64,000 nucleotides of DNA from the NCBI RefSeq assembly GCF_025698545.1, contig NC_068572.1, positions 2,046,001-2,110,000 on the forward strand, in the 5' to 3' direction. The translations under genes and the position numbers were made by a program. The notes beneath the pieces are model-generated. The model was not told the origin of the DNA. It saw only the letters and a list, made by a program, of their open reading frames with translations, and ran no database searches. The DNA comes from Gossypium raimondii (lineage: Eukaryota; Streptophyta; Magnoliopsida; Malvales; Malvaceae). Below are positions 49,045-60,529 of this stretch, one piece after another; position 1 is the stretch's first letter, and the number at the start of each line of letters is the position of its first letter.

Positions 49045-49315
49045 AACTAGGGATGAAGGTAAGGGGTAGGCAAAGGCTTTGGTCCCCCAAAAGTGGAAAA
49101 TTGTTGTTTTAATCCCCAGAATTTATAAAATTTAAAGTTAATATATGACAAAATTATAGTTTGCCCCCCCAAAATGCTAGTATTTTGATTTATTCCTTTA
49201 AAAACTATCAAGATATAAGCCAAAAAAGGGTGAAATTACATTTTAACTCTCATAAAAATATATAATTTAATCTCAACCCTAAAAATATTTTTGGCTTTGG
49301 CCTTAATTATGTCGT
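49045..49315. repeat. Dispersed 'gcccccc-aaaatg' repeat copy
   Basis: It runs from 'ggatgaaggtaaggggtagg' to 'aaaatatttttggctttggc' and has the internal phrases shared with 52330-52530 and 12480-12775. Confidence 0.4.
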
Positions 49316-50427
49316 CATTTTTCTAGTTACATTGCTACCAAGTCAGTTATTATTATTATTATTATTATTCAAAATGCCACTCCTATAAATTTAAGCGAAA
49401 AAATTTAACTGTAATAACAATTAAATCTGAATTTTGAAATCTGAAAAGTATATAAAATTAAATTTCTAAAAATAAAAAATATAAGAGTTAAATTCCAAAT
49501 TTAAAAATATATACATTGAGAGACCTAACATATATTTTAACCTTCAAAAAAAGTATCCAAACAATGAAGAAGGAAGGCAAAGAAGATGGGATATGAGCAA
49601 ATAAAGCTACCCAAAAATGGATTGTGGATCTCTCAGTCACTAACTCTATCTGGTTTGTTCTAAAAAAGTGTCTTTTTATTTATTTACTAAAACTCATAAT
49701 GGGATGTCATGTTACACTGAAGATTGAAGCTAATATGTGATGAAATTTAGCACAAAGGCAATAAAAATCATTAAATAATTCACCCAAGAACATGATAATT
49801 TGAAGTAGAGAAAATTCAGTTTCATACAGTAATTTGCAGTATTAAGGCTAAACTGCAAATTTTTATCAAACATTTAATCAAACACCTTAGAGGCAATTAA
49901 TCAAACACTTACGGATCAATCAAAAAACTGCAAAAAGAAAATTCTACCATAATTTTGGATATCAGCTAAACTATCCCGTGAGAAAATCTAACAAAGATTT
50001 ACAAGATTAGATCGAAACTAAATTAGCAGAAGGAACTGAAATTTGTTTTACCTGAAAGAAAAAAGTTTCTTCAAAGAGGCTTTATATTCATCCAACATAT
50101 TCTTCAAAGCTCAAAAGAGCATAGATGATCTTTGTATCTTGTAATCAAAATGCAAAATCCAAACAACACCCAAAGTAGAACAGCCAACGATCATGAAACC
50201 CTTTTTTTTTTTTTAATGGACGGAGTTATCTAAAACATCACTCCCCCAAACAAATCTTCTCTTTGTTAAAGCCATGGAAATGTTAATAAATTTCAAAAAG
50301 CTTTGACAGGCTGTGAAAAGAAGGTGGCAAGAGCAAGAACTAAGCAAAAATAAAAATATAAAACTGGACTAGAAATGTGTTTGTAAATAAGAGTAATATT
50401 ATATTTTCAGAGAGAAAGCTGAATTCA

Positions 50428-50449
50428 TATATATATATATATATATATT
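50428..50449. repeat. AT dinucleotide microsatellite
   Basis: This is an uninterrupted AT run close to the inferred transcription start of the QVRELHRVY gene. A longer AT run is at about 50789-50820. Confidence 0.85.
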
Positions 50450-50787
50450 CCATAGCTTAGTTCATGCAATTAGGAGTTTCTATCAAAAATTAAGTTTGAG
50501 TGTATTAAAGCGTATTATTCTTTTATTAAAAGGTTGAAAGGGTTATGAGTAATTTTAAATATTATATCAAAAGAACAGATAAAAATATATATCAGTAATT
50601 ATTTTTATGTCTTTTATACAAAAATATTATGTATTTTATAATTTGGATTTGTATAATAAAGTTGTAAAACTGCATTATGAAGGAATATCAAAGAATGGGA
50701 GGCCATATCTATATATATGGAAACAAATGGTAGTCCCAAATATAAGGAAAGGGTTTATGACTATGATAAAGACATTCTAGACAATGA

Positions 50788-50825
<38 letters not shown>

Positions 50826-52329
50826 TTTGTGTTTAAAAGGGATCACTTGGCCTAATTCATTGCTAAATTTATAACCACATTTTTTTTGCAAATTCTTGAT
50901 AAAAGCTGAAAATTATAAGTTAGGTCCACAATTTCAAATATTTGCTATTTTTAAAATATTTGTAAGCAGTTGAAAATTAATTTAATCGATTTATTTTATT
51001 AAGTTGATTTAATTGTTTTAATCAGGTATAATCTTGATTAAGATGGTTAAGTCGATCGTTATCGCTTATTAAAATTCATAATTGACCTTATCAATTTAAC
51101 CAACTTTATCTACATTATAATTTTATTTATTTAAAATGTATTTATAATATAATAGATAATATAAATGTATTTTTTTATAATAGATGAAAAATAAGTAGGT
51201 GGCCTCTCAGTTGCTATTGTAACAATTAAGAAGACGTGAGTTTAAATGTGCTTAAACACGTTATTTTCTTTTAATTTTAGGGTTAGAAATTATGGGAAAG
51301 AGAAATAAAAAGGTTAACTATAGTTTGGACAATCAATTTGGTTTAATGCTGTAGATTGTTGGTTAAGTCAATTAAGTTTAAAAAATTGACCAAATCGATT
51401 AAAAAAACCGGATACCCACTCTAAGATCGCATGCTTTAAAATTGAAATTAGAGAGCAGAGATAATTTCGATTTTGTATAATTTTATTCAATAAATTTTGA
51501 ATTTAATTGCATTAAAAAATGAAATTTATTTTATATTTTAATCATCAAAGTGAAGATTGATGTAGTGTTTTCAGTTCATGATTTGACATTAATGGAGATA
51601 AGGAGATTAGTTAAGATTCTTCAAAAGGTTGCTGATTAAACAAGCAATTCAGCCCAGTAGATAAGCATGTTTTGTCTAAAATAATACATTTAATAAATAA
51701 AAATATGGGATATTTTAATAAATATATTATTTATAATTATAATGTGTGGGTCTCTTTTTCATTTTGTGTGAATATTTTAATAAAAATTCGGATTATTTCG
51801 ACTTTTACTTAGTTTTTTTGTTCATTGTGTAGCGTATTGATTAGATTTTATATTATAATTGATGTAATTTTATTTATACTTATTCTATATTTGTAATTTG
51901 TACTTGTAATTATATATATAAACTTTTTTAGTACAAATGTATAAACAAAATATTGAATCTACATTGTAGTGCTTGCCTCCTTAGTTGAAAAAAGAAAGGT
52001 TTTTAGTTCTTTTAAAAATAAAATAAAATATTCAATTTAAGATGGATTAAAGGGTAAATGAAATTCAAGGTTATTAAATTATTAATAAGTTTACTTTTTG
52101 ACCATTTAATTTTAAAAATTACAAAATGATCATTGAATCATTTGAAAATTTTCAAAAGCCAAGATGTAACTTTTTCAAATAATCCAATGATCATTTTGTA
52201 ATTTTTCAAAATTAAGTGACCAAAATATAAATTTACTCTTAATTAAATAAAAAATGCATTTTTTTTTCCAAAACTTGAATCTAGTGAAGTTTTCACAAAG
52301 CCAGGATGTAATTCTTTAAGCACCATGAA

Positions 52330-52530
52330 AGTCAGGGGCAAATCCCTGCCAGCCCCCCTAAAATGAAAATTTTTTTATTTTCTATTTTAGCCCTTTAAAT
52401 TTTTTAAAATTTTAAATTATTAAAGATAAAATTGTACTTTACTCCCTAAATATGATAAAATTTTAATTTAATCCTTTAAAATTATAAATCAATTTTAACC
52501 CTAAAACAACTTCTAAATTCACCCCTATGT
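52330..52530. repeat. Dispersed 'gcccccctaaaatg' repeat copy
   Basis: It starts 'gtcaggggcaaatccctgcc' and ends 'aacttctaaattcaccccta', with the typical 'ccctttaaattttttaaaat' interior. Other copies are listed above. Confidence 0.45.
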
Positions 52531-52779
52531 TCACCAAAAACTAAAACTTCCTATTTCTTTATTTAGAGTTTTAAAGCCCACTAATGCACTATTTATTAGT
52601 TGACAAATTATATAATCTTATCAAGCTTTTTAAGCATCAACTTTTTTTCAAAAGATAAAAAGTTAGCAAATGTCTCTTGTTACCTATTAGTGGATACTTT
52701 AACCATATTAATTAAGTAAACTCCATTTATTTATTTATTGAATAATTTCTGATTATATCTGTTTTTTTTACACAATACT

Positions 52780-52905
52780 AAAATTACCTGTAGCCCCTCC
52801 CAACCCATAAATAAGAGGATAATGCGGTTCAGCGCACTCAAGCCCACGTCCTCCTGTATTGACAAAATACTCATGCCAATCAAACTAAGACTCAATCAAC
52901 AATAA
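52780..52905 (-). repeat. SINE-like repeat, copy 3
   Basis: The minus strand gives the least degraded head: 'gagtcttagtttgattggca', 'tgtcaatacaggaggacgtg', 'ggcttgagtgcgctgaaccg', then 'cttatttatgggttgggagg'. The A-box-like and B-box-like blocks are in the tRNA order. Confidence 0.6.
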
Positions 52906-54427
52906 ACCCCATTTATTTCAAATATAATTATTATGTAATACTAAATTATGGCACAATTCTAATGTAGATGAAAAAAAATTATGTAATAAATTTATAAAAA
53001 TTAAATGTGTCTTGGTTGAACATTATATACATGTATTTTTTCAATATTTATCAAAATATAAAAAAAAACATAAATACATTTGAAATGATATTTATTGCTT
53101 TGTCGACAAAATAGATTTTTGATAAATGTACAATTGGATTGAGACCTAATTGATGCGTGACCCATATCCGATCAACCTATCAATAATAAGTATACAATAT
53201 TAGTGGCGAGATTAAGGAATTAAGAAATCATCGTATGTTTTAATCGATATTTAAAAATTTAAAATACTTAATTTAATTTGGTCATATTTTATATTTACTT
53301 TATCAATTTTCAAATATAATTTAAATCAACAATAAAATAGCTCAAAATAGTAATTCCAAACATGTTATTACCTTAGCTAAGACTTTATTATCAATTAAAA
53401 AGAACTTATGATGTGATGAAGCCATAGTTATTCATCAAAATAAATTTAAAAATTAAAAAGATGTAAAAGATATCAATTAATCACGTTACTCTTAGGGTTT
53501 TGTCCTCCTCTTATAATTCACCAACATATATATATATATATAAAGGTGGGCTGAAGTTACTGTAGCTTAGATATGATAATTAATGTCTTTTATTTTATAT
53601 TATTTCTGTGTTACGATGTGTTTGAAGTATTTTATATTGATTTTAATACGTTAAAATTTTATATTATATAAATTTTGACATGTGCAGGTTTAAATTTAAA
53701 AACTAAACTTAATTAATTTAAATATGAATTTGACATGATTCAATTTGATCATAAATCAACAACCAGAACCCACTCAGCACAAATTAAAAAATGACTTAGA
53801 CCCGAAAAAAGTTACTTGAAATGACCAAACTCAAGTGTCAAATCCGATACTCAAAAAACCCATCCCAAAAAATTGACTAGCAAAGTCGAACTACCTATAA
53901 ACGAAATGGTCTAAACCCAAATGATCATATATATTTTTCTTAAATTTTAAATACAATTAAATGTGTTTTCATCTATTTTACGGTTCAAAATAAGCAAATA
54001 AGGGAAATATTCTTGAAACTCAAAAAGACATTATTCTTTCAAAAAAAGGGCTAAAAACATGTTGCATCCACTTCACCACATTGCATCAGATTCCAAATAT
54101 GACTTCTTGACCAATAAAATAAAATAAAATGTATATTCGATTATTTTAATTTAACAACAAACCAAAATATTTATAAAATAAAAATAAATTAAATTATCTT
54201 CTTGAGATCGCATGCCATCGTTTTAACAACAATATCTTCTCTTCCCACGTTGTTCCTACAATTTTTATTGTTCTTATTTTAAATTTTGATCCTTCAATTA
54301 TTGTTACCAAAACTCATATCCTTTTTTTTTTTTAATATTGATTTCGTTTTTTTGGCATTTGACACAAACTACAAAGTGGATGCATTATGTTTGGGATAAT
54401 AAGTATAGTTAAAATTGTGAATATAGC

Positions 54428-54985
54428 CGATTGAGTTTTAGTTCAATTGGTATGAGTATTGTTATTAATGCAGGAATTTTAGAGCAAGCTTCTGATAAAC
54501 TTTGATTTTCGGCTAACACAGCATTAACCCTTCGATATATTTCTTGCTGGAAGCATCCTTGATCCCATTGATAACGAGTAGGACCAAATAATTCGATGGG
54601 GTAGTTCTTTGAACCATACCACATAGTTAAGCAACAACAAAAGCTGCAAAAAGACAGACTATACTCTTTGGAAAGGACGGTTTCAATATTTCCCATACGT
54701 AATACTTTGTATAAACGTTGGGGCGGGCGGACACTAAGATGGAATAAGCCCGCTAATATGCCCAATGTCTCTGCTGCAATATGATGAGAGGCTATTCCTC
54801 CCGGAACAAAAGGATCAAAACCTTCCACGCCCCACGCCGGATTTACAGGTTGGACCTTGCCAGTTAGACGTTGGTTCGAATGCGCTGAAGCGCGTTATCC
54901 TCCTATTTATGGGTTGGATAGGGGCTATGAGTAGTTCTAGATATTGTGTCAAAAAGAACAGATACAATCTGGACAGAATTTAAAC
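54428..54985 (+). repeat. SINE-like repeat split by plastid DNA, copy 4
   Basis: The head 'gttcaattggtatgagtatt' to 'aatgcagga' (54428-54475) and the body from 'ttggttcgaatgcgctgaag' (about 54870 on) are contiguous in the other copies but here are separated by about 395 bases of psbB. The B-box-like GGTTCGAATGC is well kept. Confidence 0.65.
54471..54866 (-). pseudogene. psbB: Nuclear insertion of plastid DNA: fragment of psbB (CP47)
   Basis: The minus strand encodes the photosystem II CP47 segment [66 protein letters not shown], then a frameshifted stretch, then [19 protein letters not shown] and FQQEIYRR, ending at SKIP. The true gene is about 1.5 kb, so this is an internal fragment. Frameshift and missense changes (for example G to E near HHIAAE, and L/W/S to C changes) show decay. 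It is not functional in the nucleus. Confidence 0.93.
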
Positions 54986-55924
54986 ATGGTGGCAAGGACG
55001 AAGCTAAAATAAAATTATAAAATTTTGAGGGCTAAAGTTAAAACTTAAAATTTTATGAGGCCAAAAAAGTTTTTTTTTATTTAATCAAATGCTAAATAGG
55101 TTTAAATTAATTGTTTTAATTTTTAGAGGGGCTTAAAAGATATATTCCCTTTTAACCTACCTATCTTACATTACGAGGCTTAAACCATAATAAAATCCAA
55201 ACTTCAAACTCGCATATAATACTTATGCATGATAAAACTTGATATTGGATTAAAAGTTCAAATAAAACCCATCTATAACTAAAATGTAGAATTTCACTTT
55301 TAACCCTTTTAAATTCTACAGTATATTAATTTAGTGAATGATAAGTTACATTTCATTCGTACATTCAAAATAATAAAATTTTGATTTACTCTTTTAAAAT
55401 TTATAAAATATAAATTATTAAAATTATAAAATTACACTTTAACCCTCATAAATTAGGCCGAGTAAAAATATCTCAACAATGAACTAAGAAATTATTGGCT
55501 TCCAAAAATAATTTTGTAAATATAAAATATAATTTTATATTTATTTTCTCATTGAACTTAAATTTACAAGCAACCTATTATGGCACCGACATAAATATAA
55601 ATATCATATTGAAATTGGAGTTTATTAAATGTGTAATATTATTAGTTGTTTAACTAAAATAATTAAAATATTTTACCAAAAAATAATTAAAATAAATAGG
55701 ACCACATGGAGGCCACATTGCTATCCACAATTATGTGTTAAAGAATTTAATTAGGGATCAATTCATCAGACAAAGAATCTTAAATTATTTATTAATATAT
55801 ATTTGGTGTTATTTAAATTTTTAAATATTTTTTGTCTGGTGAATTACGAAAAGAGGGTAAAGTCTTAACAACAACGTGATTAGCATGACTTGAACTTAAG
55901 CCACACCTAGGACGATGAACACCA

Positions 55925-56062
55925 TAACTATCAGGCCAACCACAAGACTTAGGTGAGATAGCAGGGGTCTCTCCTACCTTAATCAGTGGTCGAGGATTCG
56001 ATCTTCGCCTTAGGTATGGAGTAGCTTTAAAACTCGCGGCCAACATCTATCCCCTTAATGGA
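55925..56062 (+). repeat. SINE-like repeat, second family, copy 2
   Basis: It has the A-box-like 'aggtgagatagcaggggtct', B-box-like 'gaggattcgatcttcgcc', then 'atggagtagctttaaaactc' and 'ccccttaatgga', inversely matching 15440-15598. The upstream text (55840-55925) may be a partner copy or part of a longer repeat. Confidence 0.5.
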
Positions 56063-57885
56063 CCTATAGAATACAGATGATTAGTTATTGAACTTGTTCC
56101 GATAAATACATTAAGAAATAAAACAAAAACGCTTAACACATGTATAGAATACTTCAAAAAGAAACAAGTAAGAGTCTATATCATGCTACCTTAATTATTT
56201 TTATAATTTTTAAATATATATTTAACATTTATAAAATTTAACACTAAAAATTCATTTCAGTATTTAATTTATAGTTTTCGAACTTATCTTAAATTTTAAA
56301 TATAAAATTAATTTATTTTAATATTTTATTATAATATTATATATTTAATTTTCTTACTTTGTAAAAAAACATGTGAAATAGATAAAATAATGTAGATAGA
56401 TTTTGCTGTCGAATTTGGATTGTATTAATGTATGATGAAATGGTACTCTAAAATTGGATTAGGTCATCGCTTGAAAAATTATTTATATTTTATAATTTTT
56501 AATATTTTTTAAAATTTTTAAGTGATAACATAACACAATTTTAAAATATCACATAATCACTCTTGAGAGAAATCCAAGTTCACGAACCAAATTAGAAAAA
56601 AATTCGACAAGCCTTTATACTAACGTGGAAAACGTCTAAGGTGAGATCTTATTAGAGTGAGATTCCATGAGATTCTTTTTAAATCAGCGACTGTGGTTAA
56701 AAGATAGAAATGAGGAGACTATAGCTGTTTGGTCAAGCCATGTCAGAAACTAAAAAATTGTGTTGATGACCTAGAACCTGTTAAATCGATTAATGAACAT
56801 GTTGTTTTTCTCTAGAAATCAGTTTATTTCCTTCTTTTGTGTTGAAACCGATTGAATTGGTTAAAAGAAAAGCTCATATTTTTCAATGTAAACCCTATGA
56901 GGCATGATCAATAGTGGATTGATGTTTTTTTTTTCTCACTTTTTATTTCTACTGTTAATTTAAAAAGATCCTTACTATAATGAGATCTTTAAAGAGATGC
57001 CATACTAATGTGGACAAAAAATTCAAGGATTAAGTTGAAAAATTTTGTCAAATTTAGGAACTAAATATTTATTTATCCCTAAATTAAATGTGGATTCTTG
57101 TTTGATTTTTTTTAGTACTATTGGAGGTAATGTTTTAAAAACTAGACTGATGGTGGAACCAATCCAACCATGGTTCGACTGTTAGTCTAACAATAATTGA
57201 ACAAACGATTAAATTTTATTTTAATTTTTAAAACATATTAGAATATCATAAATTGGTTCAACCATTGTTTTTTTTTCTTCCAATTTTATGGTTTTTTTTA
57301 TCGATTTTGAATGGTTCGATTAGAAGTTGATCTAATCCCTTTATTTAGACTAATATACTGGTTATTCCCAATTCAACCAGTCTGATCTAGTTTCAACAAC
57401 ATTTATAAGAGGTATGGTTGAAGCTAGAGTCGTCCACGGGTCGAATTATCTACCCAAGTCTAAAGACCTGCCCGAAATATGAGAAGGTTTAGACTAATAG
57501 ACAAAGCCCAAAAATCAGATGTGGGCAAAAATGTAAACCCATTTTCAACTCGAGCTAGGCTAAGCTCTACACGGATTACCTTATTTTATATAAGACTAAA
57601 TATAGATAAAATATTAAACTCATGTTTCAAACCAGATCAGAGTGAAGCAAATACAATACGTAAAAATCCCTTGTCTAAGCCCGCACCAGCCCGAAGCACA
57701 AAAAATTGAAGAAAAATTACAAATAAATTACAAAGTTGTAAAAATAACTCATAAAATTATACATTTATACACAAGAGTTAAAAACAACAATGGCTGCCCA
57801 TATGTAAATAGAAACATCTCTATTTTTATCATTTTATCTAAAAGTCTCAAAACTTTTTGTTGCTTTCAGTTATTTATTTATTTCA
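56063..57885. other. Gene-free AT-rich spacer with TIR remnants
   Basis: It contains a TIR-like repeat (about 57130-57405; ends 'aaaactagactgatggtgga' and 'accagtctgatctagtttca') and a partial element of the 6757 family near 57424-57690. No gene was recognised. Confidence 0.5.
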
Positions 57886-59809
57886 CTAATATTCATCTTC
57901 ATCTTCATTTCTTGATCCAAAGAATCTCCTTACAACAGCTGCAACTGCACCCAAAAACATAAACAAGAGGAGTGTATCAAATCCGCCTCCGACGCCGACC
58001 GCAACGCTAGGGCCGGGAGCAAAGAATGAGAACGGTGACCAGCCCCAACCACCGTAGAACGGCACGCCGTAACCGTATCCGTAGCCTCCGACTAGAGGTG
58101 GGGCAACCCGCGGATTAATGTAAATGTTGGTCCTGGACAAACATTTAGGAGAACAGAATTTAGATGAAATGTTGGTCCGACGTATATCCGAATATGAGTA
58201 TGGGGATTGAGGGATATGAATTATGATACTCCGACTCTTCATTTCTAAATTAGAAGGTAGAACCACGTGTATTTTTAATCGGTAAAAGTATCATGGAGAT
58301 CTTTTTTTTAGTCGGATTACATTTTGTTCTCTTTACTAAAAAAATGAGCAAATTAATAACTGTACATTAGATCAAAGAGCAAACTAATCATTTCTATTAA
58401 AAATTTCGTCTATTTCTAATGTTAAAACTGATCGCACCTCTTGTTGACATACAAGGACAAGTTTTTAATAATAAAATAGGCGAAATACAATCTAAATTGT
58501 AGTACAAGACCCTCATGATATTTTTACCATTTTTAACCCTATATTACTTGGACTCGAGCATCAATATTGGATATAAATATATGTTTACACGAGTTTTTTT
58601 TTTTTTTTTTAAATTCATATATTCAGAAAGTTCTTGAAAAATCATATCTCCGAACTTAAATCCATATATGTAGAATGGAAAAAAATTTCCTAGGGTCAAA
58701 ACATAAAATTAATCTCACAAACATAGTGGCCTAAACAAAATCAACATTACAATTTACATAGCTAAAATTTGATGAATTACCTGGAATTGTTGTTGGCTCT
58801 TGGTGCTGAGCGAGGAGCCGCCGACCGGAATGCTTGGCCGCCAACTCTACCACCGGTTTTGGCGGCTGATGCATCACCCACCGAACCCAGAGTCAATACC
58901 CCGGCTGCCAGTGTCACCATTGCTAGCTTTGCTAACTGTTTTTCATTTCTCCTATATGAAAAACAATCCAATACACCCAAAGATTATCCTCAATGTCATC
59001 ACTTATGCTAAAAACAGCGTATAATAAATTTACATATCAATCGAATACTTAAAAGTTATTTTTAAAATTTTTTTTTATCAATCGAATACTTAAAAGTTAT
59101 TTTTAAAAATTTTTTTTATAGAATCACTTTAGTGACTTCGAATAGACGACACTTCATAAAATTCTTTCGAAAGCATCGGAAATAACTCAATAACTCAATA
59201 AGCTTATACTTTTATATAATATAATTTTGTTAATTGATGAAATTAAGCATGAAATTTCTTTTAAACAGCCTTAATCATTGTTGCTGTTAGGTGTAAAATT
59301 TTTAAAATAGGTTGAATTATGATAATTTTGAAATTAAAACATCTATTTTGAAATTAAAAAGAAGTCTATGAAGTGTTGTGTATTCGAAACCAATAAATCT
59401 CTCAACAGGTCCAATATTATTGATCTATCTATTAATACTAAGTTGATTCACCTATTTAAGCATTCGAAATGGCACTTTCACTCGTGAACTCGTTTCTTAT
59501 TCAAGTACTCAAACTTTTAGCCCTACCAAGGCAATCATTATGCCAAATTAAAGGGATTAAACCCAGAATTATACCCATATTAAGAATCTAGCCCTAAACC
59601 CCAAATTAACAGCAAGATTCTGAGAATAAAAGAACAAAAAAAACCATGGAAATGAACTATAATTACCAGGAGGAATCGTCGTGGTCGTCTGAGTGGAACC
59701 TGCAAGTAATGAAAGTAGGAGAATTGGGAAGCTTTGTTTTGGGTTTTCGATTAAATGAGAAAGCATTGGCTATGAAAGTTTGATGAGAAGCTGATAATGC
59801 TACCGACAT
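57886..59809 (-). CDS. Plastid-targeted glycine-rich membrane protein of unknown function, 186 aa, three exons
   Basis: Exons 59809-59667, 58951-58781 and 58132-57886 are joined at consensus sites in continuous frame. The start MSVALSASHQTFIANAFSFN and the following Ser/Lys-rich, acid-free stretch look like a chloroplast transit peptide. A hydrophobic stretch LAMVTLAAGVLTLGSVGDAS ending in ASAA resembles a thylakoid transfer signal with an AxA cleavage site. Then come KTGGRVGGQAFRSAAPRSAP, a Gly/Tyr/Trp/Phe-rich region (VGGYGYGYGVPFYGGWGW), a second hydrophobic helix (TLLLFMFLGAVAAVV) and an acidic tail NEDEDEY. I recall similar small proteins in other plants and some resemblance to DUF1517-type proteins, but no function is known to me. 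The gene is well supported; localisation is inferred. Confidence 0.85.
58281..58530. mobile_element. MITE in intron 2 of the plastid-protein gene
   Basis: The left end 'ggtaaaagtatcatggagat' pairs with the right end 'cctcatgatatttttacc'. The interior shares phrases with about 43085-43380 ('actaaaaaaatg', 'gtacattaga'). Confidence 0.65.
59037..59119. repeat. Tandem duplication of a 41-base unit
   Basis: The unit begins 'atcaatcgaatacttaaaag' and runs through 'ttatttttaaaa' plus a T run. The two copies are almost identical. Located in intron 1 of the plastid-protein gene. Confidence 0.85.
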
Positions 59810-60529
59810 GTTTCCGGGAATAATCGGTGTTGCTGTGTTTTCGTTAGTATTTTGGTAATTTTATATGAACTGAGATTTTCGTTCATCTTCTTTTCATGAT
59901 ATGGGGATCACCACGTGTTCCAATTTTAATGGCTCTCCGTCCAAAATATCTCGTTTTGGCCCTCGTTTCCAAATTCTAAATGGTGTAAGCGGTAGTTTGG
60001 ATGAGTGTGTTTAATTCCGGTGATGTTAAAAATAGCGGTGGCGGTGAGATTAGTTACTATAGCGGTGAGATTGAATACTGTAGCGGTGAGATTAAAAATA
60101 ATGGTGGAATGTGTGTTTGGATTCAAACGCAAATGTAGCAGTGAGGTGAGAATAAAAAATTACTATTAAGGATATCAGATTAGAATTGATATATAATACA
60201 AGTTTTTTAAATTATTTTATTTTTTAAAAAATTATTAAAATATGTGAATTTATAAATTCATTTAATAAAATATTAAAATGTATCTTCTAATATTTTAATG
60301 AATTATATAATTAATTTAAATTATTTATTAGATAAAATGATAATTATTTTAAATTTTTATAGTTAAATATTTTTATAACAATGATAAATATTATTTTCAC
60401 AAATAGTAACATTATACTTGGATCAAATTTTAAAGTATCTAAACGGATGATTTTTAATAAAAAAAATAGTAACATAAGACATAACAAGTTTCATTATTAC
60501 TAGAAATTAGGTTATGATACAAAATGTTT

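Larger units (their letters stand above)
48082..50400 (-). promoter_or_regulatory. 5' UTR exon and long leader intron of the QVRELHRVY gene
   Basis: A donor CTTTCAG|GTAAAAC at about 50053 and an acceptor six bases before the ATG define a likely 5' UTR intron of about 2 kb. The upstream exon extends to a TATATA-rich stretch at 50428-50449. The intron contains three repeat elements. Splice sites are inferred. Confidence 0.5.
50460..54425. other. Gene-free AT-rich spacer with repeat remnants
   Basis: It contains a diverged SINE-like copy (51190-51300), a dispersed repeat (52330-52530) and a SINE-like copy on the minus strand (52780-52905). No gene was recognised. Confidence 0.55.

Noticed and set aside
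54409-54828. A 139-residue frame that looks like a photosystem II protein gene
   Set aside because: It is only an internal psbB fragment with a frameshift and is embedded in a nuclear repeat; not a functional nuclear gene.
4860-57420. Possible CRISPR arrays or prokaryotic-type operons
   Set aside because: None seen. The repeats are dispersed or inverted plant elements, and genes have introns with plant splice signals.
59926-60132. Minus-strand frame with repeated NLTA-type residues
   Set aside because: This is the translation of the subterminal transposon repeat, not a protein gene.
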